A DNA stretch of 64,000 nt. Origin: an uncultured Bacteroidota bacterium. Lineage in GTDB: Bacteria; Bacteroidota; Bacteroidia; Bacteroidales; P3. How positions within the stretch are numbered: the first letter of the stretch is position 1; each line of letters begins with the position of its first letter. Below are positions 50,243-59,217 of the stretch, in pieces. A program made the position numbers and the translations under genes. The notes below the pieces were generated by a model. The model worked only from the letters and a program-made list of their open reading frames with translations. It was not told the DNA's origin and made no database searches. Location of the stretch: contig CACYJU010000011.1 in assembly GCA_902774845.1 (NCBI GenBank), positions 62,001 through 126,000 on the forward strand, in the 5' to 3' direction.

Positions 50243-50267
50243 TGGTGATGGTTGAGATAAAATTGAT

Positions 50268-50305
50268 AAGCCCCTGTTGCAAATGCAGCAGGGGCTTGTT
50301 TTTTT
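50268..50305. terminator. Strong terminator after the PorE-like gene
   Basis: AAGCCCCTGTTGC (50268-50280) pairs with GCAGCAGGGGCTT (50285-50297), with one G-U pair, a 4-nt loop and then G and T8. It lies between convergent genes. Confidence 0.92.
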
Positions 50306-50318
50306 CGGTAGTCTTTAT

Positions 50319-51389
50319 TTAGCCTACTGCCTCTTTCAGTTTCTCGGCGTTCTCGGCTAACTGAATGGCATCAATCAAGTCTTGGATGTCACCATCCATG
50401 AAGGCTGGAAGGTTATACATGGTGTATCCGATGCGGTGGTCGGTAACACGTGACTGAGGGTAGTTGTAAGTGCGCACCTTTTCGCTGCGGTCTCCTGTGG
50501 CTACGAGAGTCTTGCGTTTGGAGGACATCTCCTCCATATATTTGTTGTACTCGCGCTCGTAGAGGCGTGTACGCAGCACCATAATGGCTTTTTCTTTGTT
50601 CTTTATCTGAGATTTTTGGTCTTGGCAGCTTACCACAATGCCGGTTGGGATATGCGTCAGGCGAACGGCCGAATAGGTGGTGTTCACGCACTGACCTCCT
50701 GGACCCGATGCGCAGAAGGTGTCGATGCGCACATCGGCCATATTGAGATCGACGTCGAACTCCTCGGCTTCAGGCAACACCACCACGGCGGCGGCAGAGG
50801 TGTGGACGCGACCCTGAGTCTCTGTGGCCGGTACTCGTTGCACGCGGTGCACACCACTCTCGTATTTCAACGTGCCATAGACTTTCTCTCCTGTGACGTT
50901 GAAGGTGATATCTTTGTAGCCGCCAGCGGTGCCTTCGTTGAAATCGACAATTTCGATTTTCCAATGGCGTTTTTCGCAGTAGCGGGTGTACATGCGGAAG
51001 AGGTCGCCGGCGAAGAGGCAGGCTTCGTCGCCGCCGGTGCCGCCGCGAATTTCCACAACGGCGTTCTTCGAATCCTGAGGGTCGGCGGGAATAAGCATGA
51101 TGCGTATCTCTTCCTCCATCTTCTCCTTGCGCTCGGTGGAGGCAGTCAGCTCCTCTTTGGCCATCTCGCGCAGTTCTTCATCTTTCTCGTTGCTGAGAAG
51201 TTCCTTACATTCGGCTATTGTGTCGAGCAGGGCTTTGTAGTCATGATAGGCTTTGACCACAGGCTGCAGGTCTTTGTAGTCTTTGCTGAGTTTGACGTAG
51301 CGTTTCATGTCCGACGTGATGTCGGGGTCGTTCATCTGCTGCTCTATTTCGAGGTAACGTGCGTTAATGGCTTCAAGTTTGTCTAACAT
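50319..51389 (-). CDS. prfA: Peptide chain release factor 1
   Basis: The 356-residue factor has the GGQ motif (FCASGPGGQCVNTTYS, near residue 230) for peptidyl-tRNA hydrolysis and VQRVPATETQGRVHTS with the RF1-specific PxT-type codon-reading motif (PAT). The N-terminal domain (residues 1-100) is helical. It recognises UAA and UAG. A -7 box TAATTTTG (51444-51437, minus strand) lies about 50 bp upstream. It stands alone on the minus strand. Confidence 0.95.
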   Translation of the reverse strand: MLDKLEAINARYLEIEQQMNDPDITSDMKRYVKLSKDYKDLQPVVKAYHDYKALLDTIAECKELLSNEKDEELREMAKEELTASTERKEKMEEEIRIMLIPADPQDSKNAVVEIRGGTGGDEACLFAGDLFRMYTRYCEKRHWKIEIVDFNEGTAGGYKDITFNVTGEKVYGTLKYESGVHRVQRVPATETQGRVHTSAAAVVVLPEAEEFDVDLNMADVRIDTFCASGPGGQCVNTTYSAVRLTHIPTGIVVSCQDQKSQIKNKEKAIMVLRTRLYEREYNKYMEEMSSKRKTLVATGDRSEKVRTYNYPQSRVTDHRIGYTMYNLPAFMDGDIQDLIDAIQLAENAEKLKEAVG

Positions 51390-51475
51390 AACTTATTGTG
51401 TGATTTCGGGATAGGGTGAGCGTTTAAATGAGGTTGCAAAATTACATATTTTTTGACGATTGACGGAGAAAGCGA

Positions 51476-51515
51476 AAGGGAATCCCGTTGTGTGGCGGGA
51501 CTCCCTTCTGCATTA
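51476..51515 (-). terminator. Hairpin after kbl
   Basis: AAGGGAATCCCG and CGGGACTCCCTT pair around TTGTGTGG with one internal mismatch. The T run on the minus strand is short, so termination is likely but not certain. Confidence 0.55.
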
Positions 51516-51526
51516 TTTGTACGAAG

Positions 51527-52708
51527 CTAGCCTTCGATTTCCTTGCGTACTTTCTTAAAGGCCTCGATGCACTTGTCGAGGTGTTCGTGTTCGTGGGCAG
51601 CGCTTATCTGCACACGGATACGGGCCTGACCTTTCGGCACCACAGGATAGTAGAATCCGGTGACGAAGATGCCCTCTTCCTGCATCTTGGCGGCGTATTC
51701 CTGACTCTTGGCTGCATCGTAGATCATTACGGCGCAGATAGCGCTCTCCGACGGTTTGCAATCGAAACCCTCTTCCTTCATGCGGCGGAGGAAGTAGTCG
51801 GTGTTTTCGTGCAGTTTGTCCTGCAGGGCGTTGGTCTCGCTCATCATCTCGAACATACGGATGCCGGCGGCCACGAGGCCGGGAGCCATGGAGTTGGAGA
51901 AGAGGTAAGGACGGCTGCGCTGACGGAGCATGTCGATGATTTCCTTACGACCGGTGGTGAAACCGCCCATGGCACCGCCGAAGGCTTTGCCGAGGGTGCC
52001 GGTGAGGATTTCGATCTTGCCGCGCAGGTTGTAACGCTCGGTTACACCGCGACCGGTCTTGCCGACCACGCCGGCGCTGTGGCTCTCATCAACCATCACC
52101 ATTGCGTCGTATTTCTGTGCCAGTTCGTAGATCTTGTCGAGTGGGCATACGTTGCCGTCCATGGAGAAGACGCCGTCGGTCACGATGACGCGGAAACGGT
52201 TCTTCTGAGCGGCCTTGAGCTGCTCCTCGAGGTCGGCCATGTCGGCGTTGGCGTAGCGGTAGCGCTGAGCCTTGCAGAGACGCACACCGTCGATGATGGA
52301 GGCGTGGTTCAAAGCATCGCTGATGATGGCGTCCTCTTCGGTGAGCAGTGGTTCGAACACACCGCCGTTGGCGTCGAAGCAGGCAGCGTAGAGGATGGTG
52401 TCTTCGGTACCGAAGAACTCGGCGATTTTATTCTCGAGTTGTTTATGCAGGTCTTGACACCCGCAGATGAAACGAACAGAGGCCATACCGAAACCGCGGG
52501 CGTCCATACCCTTCTTGGCTGCGGCAATGAGTTCTGGGTTGTCGGCGAGGCCGAGGTAGTTGTTGGCGCAGAAGTTGAGGCACTTCTTGCCTTTAACCAT
52601 GATTTCAGCGCCCTGGGGGCTCTCGATGATACGTTCGTTTTTGTAAAGACCAGCGGCCTCGATATCGGCCAGCTCTTTCTGCAGATGTTGTTGAAATTTG
52701 TCGTACAT
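51527..52708 (-). CDS. kbl: 2-amino-3-ketobutyrate coenzyme A ligase (glycine C-acetyltransferase)
   Basis: The 393-residue PLP enzyme of the alpha-oxoamine synthase family has NFCANNYLGLADNPELIAAA, GMASVRFICGCQDLHKQLEN, ILYAACFDANGGVFEPLLTE, SDALNHASIIDGVRLCKAQR, VFSMDGNVCPLDKI, VDESHSAGVVGKTGRG and the PLP-lysine motif LTGTLGKAFGGAMGG (Lys near residue 241), all diagnostic of Kbl. It splits 2-amino-3-ketobutyrate with CoA to glycine and acetyl-CoA in threonine breakdown. The partner threonine dehydrogenase is not adjacent here. A TATCTTTG box (52794-52787) lies about 80 bp upstream. Confidence 0.95.
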   Translation of the reverse strand: MYDKFQQHLQKELADIEAAGLYKNERIIESPQGAEIMVKGKKCLNFCANNYLGLADNPELIAAAKKGMDARGFGMASVRFICGCQDLHKQLENKIAEFFGTEDTILYAACFDANGGVFEPLLTEEDAIISDALNHASIIDGVRLCKAQRYRYANADMADLEEQLKAAQKNRFRVIVTDGVFSMDGNVCPLDKIYELAQKYDAMVMVDESHSAGVVGKTGRGVTERYNLRGKIEILTGTLGKAFGGAMGGFTTGRKEIIDMLRQRSRPYLFSNSMAPGLVAAGIRMFEMMSETNALQDKLHENTDYFLRRMKEEGFDCKPSESAICAVMIYDAAKSQEYAAKMQEEGIFVTGFYYPVVPKGQARIRVQISAAHEHEHLDKCIEAFKKVRKEIEG

Positions 52709-52862
52709 AATTATATGTTTTTAACTATTTGATTGCTTGGCTGTGGATGCATGGTACACCTTTCATTAATGGTGTCAACTGGTTGGCAAAGATACTTAAT
52801 TTTGATAGAAAAAAATCGATAGTTCATTAAAAAAATGTATTATTGCAGAAAATTAACAGCCT

Positions 52863-53396
52863 ATGAAAATAGAAAATGAAGTGCTGGAATGCCTTAGCAG
52901 CAGAAGAAGTATCAGAAAATACAAAAGTGAACAAATAAAACCAGAGGAGCTAGAATCTGTGCTGCAAGCTGGTACCTATGCGGCAACAGCGAGAGGATGT
53001 CAGGATCCATGGATAGTGGCCGTTCAGAACCCTAAGATAATAGAACGTCTTGTGGCGATGAATGCCAAAGTGATGGGAACATCAGAGAATCCATACTATG
53101 ATGCTCCTACCATTGTGTTGGTTTTTGGGTCTGACACCTCGGTATGGCCCAATAGTCTATACGATGGGGCACTTGTTCTGGGTAATATGATGACAGCTGC
53201 TCACGCTATTGGCCTCGGATCTTGTTGGATAAATCGCGAACGGGAGATGTTCGCAACGGAACAAGGACGGGAGTTGATGCGTGAGTTTGGTCTGCCCGAA
53301 GGACTTATAGGAATAGGAGCTCTTTCGCTTGGTTATGCTGATGGAGAACCGAGAGCAGCTAAACCGAGAAAAGAGGGATACTATAGGATTGTATGA
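52863..53396 (+). CDS. Nitroreductase-family flavoprotein
   Basis: The 177-residue protein has the family opening CLSSRRSIRKYKSEQIKPEE with the FMN-phosphate Arg-Ser-x-Arg, a middle block TYAATARGCQDPWIVAVQNP (family 'A.A....QPW.F.VV'), DGALVLGNMMTAAHAIGLGSCWI (family 'D.....NM...A...GLG..W') and GIGALSLGYADGEPRAAKPR at the end. It binds FMN and reduces nitro or quinone compounds with NAD(P)H; the natural substrate is unknown. It is a stand-alone gene, convergent with the M28 peptidase gene, whose stop lies 10 bp away. Confidence 0.9.
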   Translation: MKIENEVLECLSSRRSIRKYKSEQIKPEELESVLQAGTYAATARGCQDPWIVAVQNPKIIERLVAMNAKVMGTSENPYYDAPTIVLVFGSDTSVWPNSLYDGALVLGNMMTAAHAIGLGSCWINREREMFATEQGRELMREFGLPEGLIGIGALSLGYADGEPRAAKPRKEGYYRIV

Positions 53397-53406
53397 GACA
53401 GAAAAT

Positions 53407-54660
53407 TCAGTAACGCTCAACAAAGTCTCGCACTATACGAAAGATGGGTTCGTAGGTGCTAAAGATGGCTTTGTTGTATGTGTCGTAGACTGTGTGATAA
53501 TATTTAAATGCGTCGCCATCTTCGTTTTCAAAGAAAATGCATGGTACATGTCGCATGGCAAAAGGATAATGGTCGCTATTTCCCGCCAACTGTCCTCTGT
53601 TAAGTGACTTGAAATAATGCTGTTCTGCGTTGATGGATTCGAAAAGTGAGAACCCTTGCATACCCTCCTCGCTCACTTCGCAGTATTGTACAGGGTTGTT
53701 GTCTCCGATCATGTCAAGATTGAATAGGTATTTTATTTGAGTGAGTGGAACAACAGGGTGTTCCGCGAACCATTCGGAACCGCGCAAGTTGGCATCTTCT
53801 CCGGAGAATGCAATGAAGTACATGTCGTATTCCGGCCTGTGTTTGGCGTAGTATTTGGCAAGGGTGACTATGGCGGCAGTACCTGAGGCGTTGTCATTGG
53901 CTCCAGCGTAATAGACTTTCTTGCCAAGATTGCCGAGATGGTCGTAGTGTGCCGTGAAGATATAGCAGCTGTCATGCCTGCACCCCTCCACTTTAGCTAT
54001 TACGTTGAAACATTCATAGTCTTTCAAAAAGAGATTGTCTATATGGGCTGTGATTGTTTTGGCATTTTTGGGGAAGCGGTAAGGTACCCAAATGATGGGC
54101 TTGTCGACAACCTTTTCGCCATAGGCCTTGTAGAATTTAAGTGGTTCTTCCCAAGTATAGAGAAATCCTGTACTTGGAGTTTCCTCCTTGTTTTGGAGTC
54201 TTTTGAAGTCATCCCTATGGCGATAACTGAACAAAAAATCACATACCACAAAACACCCTTTGTTTTCGGGTAGGGCTAAATCACTGAAAATCTTTTTTGG
54301 GTTGTAATGAAGAGTGTCTATGTAATATAGCGAGAATGTTCCGTGAACTCCAGGGGAGAATTCGCGCATGGTGAAATCTACTCCGGGGATTTGCTTTTTC
54401 CCGTCGACAGATAACTCCATCACCCCGGGGAATGTATTTATGTCAATTGAGAATGGCTGTAGTTGCACATCATCCACACCGACCTTAAGAAACTCTTTTT
54501 CTAGATATTTGCCTGCTTTGTTGGCTCCATCAAGGGCATATCCGCGTCCTTGGTATTTGGAGGAGCATAACTCTTTTACAATTCGTTTGTAAAGCGTTAC
54601 ATCTTGCGCGCTTGCCTGAAAGCAAAGAATGGTTAACAGTATTGTTATCAGTTTTTTCAT
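53407..54660 (-). CDS. Secreted M28-family zinc aminopeptidase
   Basis: Starting at ATG 54660 the protein has 417 residues with a signal peptide (MKKLITILLTILCFQASAQ). The zinc-site blocks of family M28 are present: IFTAHYDHLGN (His and Asp), AGANDNASGTAAIVTLA (bridging Asp), IAFSGEDANLRGSEWFAEH (catalytic Glu pair region, with ED in place of the usual EE), FNLDMIGDNN and, late, NSDHYPFAMRHVP (His). It would clip N-terminal residues from peptides in the periplasm or outside. An upstream in-frame extension of 28 residues is rejected because it hides the signal peptide. Confidence 0.88.
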   Translation of the reverse strand: MKKLITILLTILCFQASAQDVTLYKRIVKELCSSKYQGRGYALDGANKAGKYLEKEFLKVGVDDVQLQPFSIDINTFPGVMELSVDGKKQIPGVDFTMREFSPGVHGTFSLYYIDTLHYNPKKIFSDLALPENKGCFVVCDFLFSYRHRDDFKRLQNKEETPSTGFLYTWEEPLKFYKAYGEKVVDKPIIWVPYRFPKNAKTITAHIDNLFLKDYECFNVIAKVEGCRHDSCYIFTAHYDHLGNLGKKVYYAGANDNASGTAAIVTLAKYYAKHRPEYDMYFIAFSGEDANLRGSEWFAEHPVVPLTQIKYLFNLDMIGDNNPVQYCEVSEEGMQGFSLFESINAEQHYFKSLNRGQLAGNSDHYPFAMRHVPCIFFENEDGDAFKYYHTVYDTYNKAIFSTYEPIFRIVRDFVERY

Positions 54661-54685
54661 AATATAAATGTTGGTAAAAAGGTTG

Positions 54686-55207
54686 TCAATGATTCGTGTT
54701 AAAGGCTTTCTTGTAGCGCGGGAGTAGGATTTTCCAAAGCTCAAGAATGTTTAGTAAAAACAAAAAACCGAAGATTATGCATGCAATTGTTTCGGGTATT
54801 AACAAACGGATGCCGTTCATATCACCGCCTCCGACAAAACGGTACAGAATCGTTAGGTATAAAGGGTCGAGAAGGAGTAAGATAATGGAAGTGTACCAGC
54901 AGCAGGCTAGCAAAACGGGTAACGGCCTTTTCGACGTAGATCCCATAGCAGAGCATAGACGTTTGCTCAGCAGTACCATAATTTGAGCGGTTACATAAGT
55001 TGCAATAGGGCCAACTAAACAGAACCACCCGAGTTGAGTGTCGGATAGTTTATCTCTAAAAATGTCAATCTGAATGCCAAAAGCCAAGATGTTGAGATGT
55101 TTAAATACTCCATGGGTTAGGGCATAAAATAGATGAGCACCTTCATGAATAATGTAGTAAGCTATAAGGGCTGCGAGAATGCCTATGTACTGTCTGATGC
55201 GTTTCAT
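54686..55207 (-). CDS. Polytopic membrane protein with HEGAH motif (M50-like site)
   Basis: The 173-residue protein has about five hydrophobic segments: residues 9-30, 58-80, 95-115, 118-130 and 138-160. The first membrane segment contains IIHEGAHLFYAL, an HExxH zinc motif inside a membrane helix, as in site-2 (M50) proteases. A later LLDPLYLTILYRFVGGGD could supply the third ligand region, though the usual NPxxxxDG is not exact. Its start overlaps the vWA gene's stop as ATGA, so the two are translationally coupled. A protease role is only suggested. Confidence 0.55.
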   Translation of the reverse strand: MKRIRQYIGILAALIAYYIIHEGAHLFYALTHGVFKHLNILAFGIQIDIFRDKLSDTQLGWFCLVGPIATYVTAQIMVLLSKRLCSAMGSTSKRPLPVLLACCWYTSIILLLLDPLYLTILYRFVGGGDMNGIRLLIPETIACIIFGFLFLLNILELWKILLPRYKKAFNTNH

Positions 55208-57318
55208 GTTGTTTTATTGGTGCTTTTTCTGCATAACTTTAGTGGAATACGTAGAAGCAGTACTTCGCATAATAAGGCAATAAGAGTTGCTATAATAAAC
55301 CATTGTTCAACGGATTTTCCACCAGAGCGCTGTCTTATTTGTTCATCAAGTGGTTTAGAGCTGTTGTTAAAAATGTCGATGTTGTCAGTTGACATGGACT
55401 TGATGGCTGACAATATTTCTTTTGAGCCATTAAACTGCATCAAGGACTCTTCTCGAGGGAAATTAAAGGATATTGCCACCTCGTTGGATCCATCGGTTAG
55501 AATGTAGTTGCCAGCATCAAGAGGCATGTCTGATACGAGGAGTTGTGTGTGCTCTCCGTTGTGGCGAACTTCAGCTACCATTGATTCGGTGTTGCCGAAT
55601 TTGGTTAGAAATACGTTCGTCGCAGCATCCAGATTGTCAATGGTTGCCATTTGCGTTTTACCAAGGGTGTAGTAGAGATCAGTGGGATGACGGCTATATA
55701 GGGCCATATTGTATACGGTTGGAACAAAAAGAGCTTGGTTTACAAAGTCGCTATATTTCGTGTCGAGGGGGGCTGTGAAAAAGTACACAACACCGTTGAC
55801 ATGGGGTATGGCAAGCAGATAGGGTAACCCATTGGTCAAGTTTAGGATTGGCTCATAGGCGGAGCCTTGTACGGAGTGAACGGTGAAGTGACCTTGTAAA
55901 GAAGGTAACTCCACATTACTGTCAAATCTGCGGAAGACTTGGCGATAAATTGGTGCTGCATCATTTAAGGAAGAACACACGCATGCAGTCGTGTCAAATC
56001 TGTCAATTAGAGGGCCTCCAAGTTGTGTCAATAGCGAGTTGTAAGATTCGATGTCACAGTCAACAGGAGGAGCTATCATCAGAGTGCCTCCGTCGCTTAC
56101 GTAATTAACAAGTCTTTGTGCTGTTCCTGATTGCAGAGACTGAATAGAAGTGAGGGTGGTTAGGTTGGCATTGTCAAGCATGGAAAAATCGGCAGAAGAA
56201 ATTGGGGTTGAGATGTAGTCGGTTGACGAGTCTGAGTCAAAAAGACGTGCAATGTACGTATTTGGAGATCTCCCATATAATGCAAGTACATGCTGTTTGG
56301 GCTGTACATTGATAGAAAAGAAAAGACGGTCATCGAAGGTAATGGGATAATCGGTAATCTCGACATATCCATTTATTGCACCAACTTCCTTGACGGAGAA
56401 AGATAGTGATATCTCAGCCTGTGACATTCCGTCAATATCGACAGTGGCAAGGGATTTTTGCTCGCCTCCGAGGTAAAGGCGCACGGGCAAGGTTTCCACT
56501 CGTTTGTCTCCAGTGTTGCGAAGAGAAACGTTAAGTTTTACATCAGTTCCTGAGTGGGTTAGAGGTGAAGTAATCCATAGGGAATCTATGAAAAGATTTC
56601 CTTGGTTAATGGCAGAGAGAGGGACGAAAGAAAAATGTGTTTGGGACTGTTTTTTTGACTTATCGCTTGTTGCAGGTAGACTCTTGGCTGCCACCTCTTT
56701 TATATGATCCCAGTTGCAGGAGGATATCTGGAAATCGGATATTATATAGGCCTGTGTGTTGGATGAAGATGAGATATTGCAGAAGTCTTGTTGTCTCAGC
56801 ATTGCTTCAGCGATGGTCAACGATTGAGGGGAATTCTGCACTTCATCGACAGCCGCGAGAAACTCTTCTCGTGTCATTGGATGTCGGCGTTGACTATTGT
56901 TGTCATTAGTGATTAATTGGAATCTTGTTTCTGGTGGATAGGCTGTAACAATCTGGCGTGCCTTGTGTTTGGCTTGTTCTAAAAGTATACCTTCTGCCCC
57001 TTCGCTCCCCATGCTGAAAGAGTTGTCGAGGTATATGGAGACACTAGTTCGGCCCGTTGTCACGGGTTGAGAACTATGTCGGATTTTAGGCTGAGCAAAG
57101 GCTGAAACGATGAAGACGATAGCAAGTACTCTTGCGGCCAGAATCAGCCATTCCCGAAGACGTGAATGATTCCGTTGTTCGCTCTCCATCACCGCCAAAA
57201 GGTCTGTGTTGCTAAAATAGACTTTCTTATATTGGCGTAGTTTTACCAGATGTATCACAATCGGTATGATAATGCCAACAAGAGCTATGAGTGTGAGAGG
57301 ATTGGAGAAATAGAACAT
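55204..57318 (-). CDS. BatA-like von Willebrand factor A membrane protein
   Basis: The 704-residue protein has an N-terminal double-membrane BatA domain (residues 1-80: FSNPLTLIALVGIIIPIVIH, then REWLILAARVLAIVFIVSAF) and a vWA domain with the MIDAS motif YLDNSFSMG (D-x-S-x-S, near residue 98). A large periplasmic part (residues about 240-640) follows, with a beta-rich block (LNVSLRNTGDKRVETLPVRL, a CARDB-like or adhesion-like fold) and a GATase-like segment. A final membrane helix (residues 680-697) closes it. In Bacteroidota such proteins form membrane complexes of unclear function. It is coupled to the HEGAH protein. Confidence 0.8.
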   Translation of the reverse strand: MFYFSNPLTLIALVGIIIPIVIHLVKLRQYKKVYFSNTDLLAVMESEQRNHSRLREWLILAARVLAIVFIVSAFAQPKIRHSSQPVTTGRTSVSIYLDNSFSMGSEGAEGILLEQAKHKARQIVTAYPPETRFQLITNDNNSQRRHPMTREEFLAAVDEVQNSPQSLTIAEAMLRQQDFCNISSSSNTQAYIISDFQISSCNWDHIKEVAAKSLPATSDKSKKQSQTHFSFVPLSAINQGNLFIDSLWITSPLTHSGTDVKLNVSLRNTGDKRVETLPVRLYLGGEQKSLATVDIDGMSQAEISLSFSVKEVGAINGYVEITDYPITFDDRLFFSINVQPKQHVLALYGRSPNTYIARLFDSDSSTDYISTPISSADFSMLDNANLTTLTSIQSLQSGTAQRLVNYVSDGGTLMIAPPVDCDIESYNSLLTQLGGPLIDRFDTTACVCSSLNDAAPIYRQVFRRFDSNVELPSLQGHFTVHSVQGSAYEPILNLTNGLPYLLAIPHVNGVVYFFTAPLDTKYSDFVNQALFVPTVYNMALYSRHPTDLYYTLGKTQMATIDNLDAATNVFLTKFGNTESMVAEVRHNGEHTQLLVSDMPLDAGNYILTDGSNEVAISFNFPREESLMQFNGSKEILSAIKSMSTDNIDIFNNSSKPLDEQIRQRSGGKSVEQWFIIATLIALLCEVLLLRIPLKLCRKSTNKTT

Positions 57319-57350
57319 CTAGTGAACGATGAATAATAAGGTGTTTGATA

Positions 57351-58001
57351 TTAATTCTTGTTCTGCCTTGTTTGCGTATGGCTTTTGCATACTTCAGTTA
57401 ATCCGCACTCTTCACATTTAGGCTTTCTTGCAACACATACGTAACGGCCATGCAGGATAAGCCAGTGGTGAGCCAGGTTGCAGAGATGTTTGGGAATGTT
57501 CTTTTCGAGAATGTGTTCGGTCTCTATGGGGGTCTTACTGTTGTTCGTGAGGCCTATTCTATTGGCTACGCGGAACACATGGGTATCGACAGCAATGTAA
57601 GGTTTGTTAAAAAGTACAGATGCTATAACGTTGGCGGTTTTGCGTCCTACACCTGGAAGGGTTTCTAGATCCTCACGTTCGTGTGGCACTTCGCCACCAA
57701 AATTTTCACATAAAGTTTGGGACATCTTTATGAGATGGGATGTTTTACTATTTGGATAGGAGACTGATTTGATGAGATTGTAGATGTCTTCTACGTCGGC
57801 ATCGGCCATTTTGTGAGCGGTAGGGAATCGGCGGAAGAGTTCGGGGGTGACCATATTTACGCGTTTGTCGGTGCACTGAGCTGATAGTATCACAGCAACA
57901 AGTAACTCGAAGGGGGTGCTATATTTTAGCTCTGGGGCCGCATCTGGACGTGTGGACATAAAGTAGTCTATGACTCTGGCGTATCTTTCTTTGGTTGTCA
58001 T
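57351..58001 (-). CDS. nth: Endonuclease III (Nth)
   Basis: The 216-residue DNA glycosylase/AP lyase has LLVAVILSAQCTDKRVNMVT, the helix-hairpin-helix LPGVGRKTANVIASV with catalytic Lys near residue 120, AVDTHVFRVANRIGL with the Asp near 138, and the C-terminal [4Fe-4S] cluster (C-x6-C-x2-C-x5-C: CVARKPKCEECGLTEVC). It removes oxidised pyrimidines. It lies 4 bp downstream of the EEP-family gene on the same strand and about 30 bp upstream of the vWA gene. Confidence 0.95.
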   Translation of the reverse strand: MTTKERYARVIDYFMSTRPDAAPELKYSTPFELLVAVILSAQCTDKRVNMVTPELFRRFPTAHKMADADVEDIYNLIKSVSYPNSKTSHLIKMSQTLCENFGGEVPHEREDLETLPGVGRKTANVIASVLFNKPYIAVDTHVFRVANRIGLTNNSKTPIETEHILEKNIPKHLCNLAHHWLILHGRYVCVARKPKCEECGLTEVCKSHTQTRQNKN

Positions 58002-58005
58002 GGTT

Positions 58006-59088
58006 TTATTGTTTTATTTCAAATACGGCCACAATGCCGTTGTGATCTGAAAAATCGCTCACCAAACGACGGTATGCGAGAGTGTTTAGTTCTTTTGAGT
58101 GAAAGATATAGTCGATTCTATATGTTGGGAACGGATCATTGTAGGTTATGCCTAAACCAGAACCTTCTTCAACGTAGGAGTCATTAAGTTGGTGGCTTAT
58201 CTTGTGGTATAGGTGAGATGCGGGGGTGTCGTTAAAATCACCAGCTACAATTAGTGGGAGGGGACGATCCTTGACTACTTCCGCTAGGTCGTTATTCCAC
58301 TCGTATTCGTGGTTTAGTACGTTCTTCTTGATTTTGGAGAAAAGTCTGCGAGTGTTGGCTGTATCTATGTCTTTATGCTTTATGTCTTGTAATACATCGT
58401 GGTGAGTGTGCCCAAAAGCGTAAGAACTCATGTGTACGCAAACAACCCTTACCTTAAAGTCGTCTTTTTGTATGTCGGCATATATCTTACGTCCGCTTTC
58501 GTCGATGGTGTGTACATATTCAAATTTGTGTCGAGAAAAAATTGTCGCTCCGTAAGGGTAGCGACCAGCTTTCTGGGTGCTATAGATGTGGATGTATCCT
58601 AGTGCTATTAGGCTATCGGTTACAGAATAGGCTTTGGAATGGTGCATCTCCTGCGCACAGATTACATCGGGTGTTGTGAGTCGTACGGCATCAACGAACC
58701 GAGCGGCATTTTCGCAATAATCTGAACCAGCTTCAGTTTTTCCGTGAAACCCATGCAGGTTGTATGACATTACTTTGAATTCCTCTGCAGCAGACCGTGA
58801 TTCAGATACTGGGGGTTCTGAGTTGCCCCCTACTTGTATGAACAGTGGAATCATGGTGCAACGTAGCAGTATGGCAATTAGAGATATTAGAAATTCCCAT
58901 TGTTTAAAGAAGAGCCATAGAAGAGAGCATAAGATATTGAGTATGACTAGCGGGAAGAAGCCGTAACTGAGGAATGATATCCATACACACTTGGATGGTG
59001 GTACCCAACCAGCAATACTGGAAAGTAGTAATGCTGCTACAATCAGGGTGTTAGTGATTATAAAGAATATTCTAAGGGCCTTTTTCAT
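58006..59088 (-). CDS. Endonuclease/exonuclease/phosphatase family protein with membrane segments
   Basis: With the ATG at 59088 the protein has 360 residues. The N-terminus carries three membrane segments (about 5-25, 38-62, 65-85). The EEP domain starts near residue 105: FKVMSYNLHGFHGK (Asn), ICAQEMH (catalytic Glu), VCVHMSS, LIVAGDFNDTPAS (Asp and Asn), RIDYIFHSK and SDFSDHNGIVAVFE (final Asp-His). The active-site set looks complete. Such proteins cleave phosphodiesters, from DNA to lipids or nucleotides; with the membrane anchor it would face the periplasm. A TATTTTTG box ends just upstream of the start, so the transcript may have almost no leader. Confidence 0.85.
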   Translation of the reverse strand: MKKALRIFFIITNTLIVAALLLSSIAGWVPPSKCVWISFLSYGFFPLVILNILCSLLWLFFKQWEFLISLIAILLRCTMIPLFIQVGGNSEPPVSESRSAAEEFKVMSYNLHGFHGKTEAGSDYCENAARFVDAVRLTTPDVICAQEMHHSKAYSVTDSLIALGYIHIYSTQKAGRYPYGATIFSRHKFEYVHTIDESGRKIYADIQKDDFKVRVVCVHMSSYAFGHTHHDVLQDIKHKDIDTANTRRLFSKIKKNVLNHEYEWNNDLAEVVKDRPLPLIVAGDFNDTPASHLYHKISHQLNDSYVEEGSGLGITYNDPFPTYRIDYIFHSKELNTLAYRRLVSDFSDHNGIVAVFEIKQ

Positions 59089-59217
59089 GGGATGCAAAAA
59101 TACTTAAAATTTGACATTTCATGATACAAAGATTCGTGGCTGAAAAATGAGAAAAAAAAGGTAAAGAATATTTTTTTTGTCAGTTTCCAATAAAAGTTGT
59201 ACTTTTACGCTCAGTAA

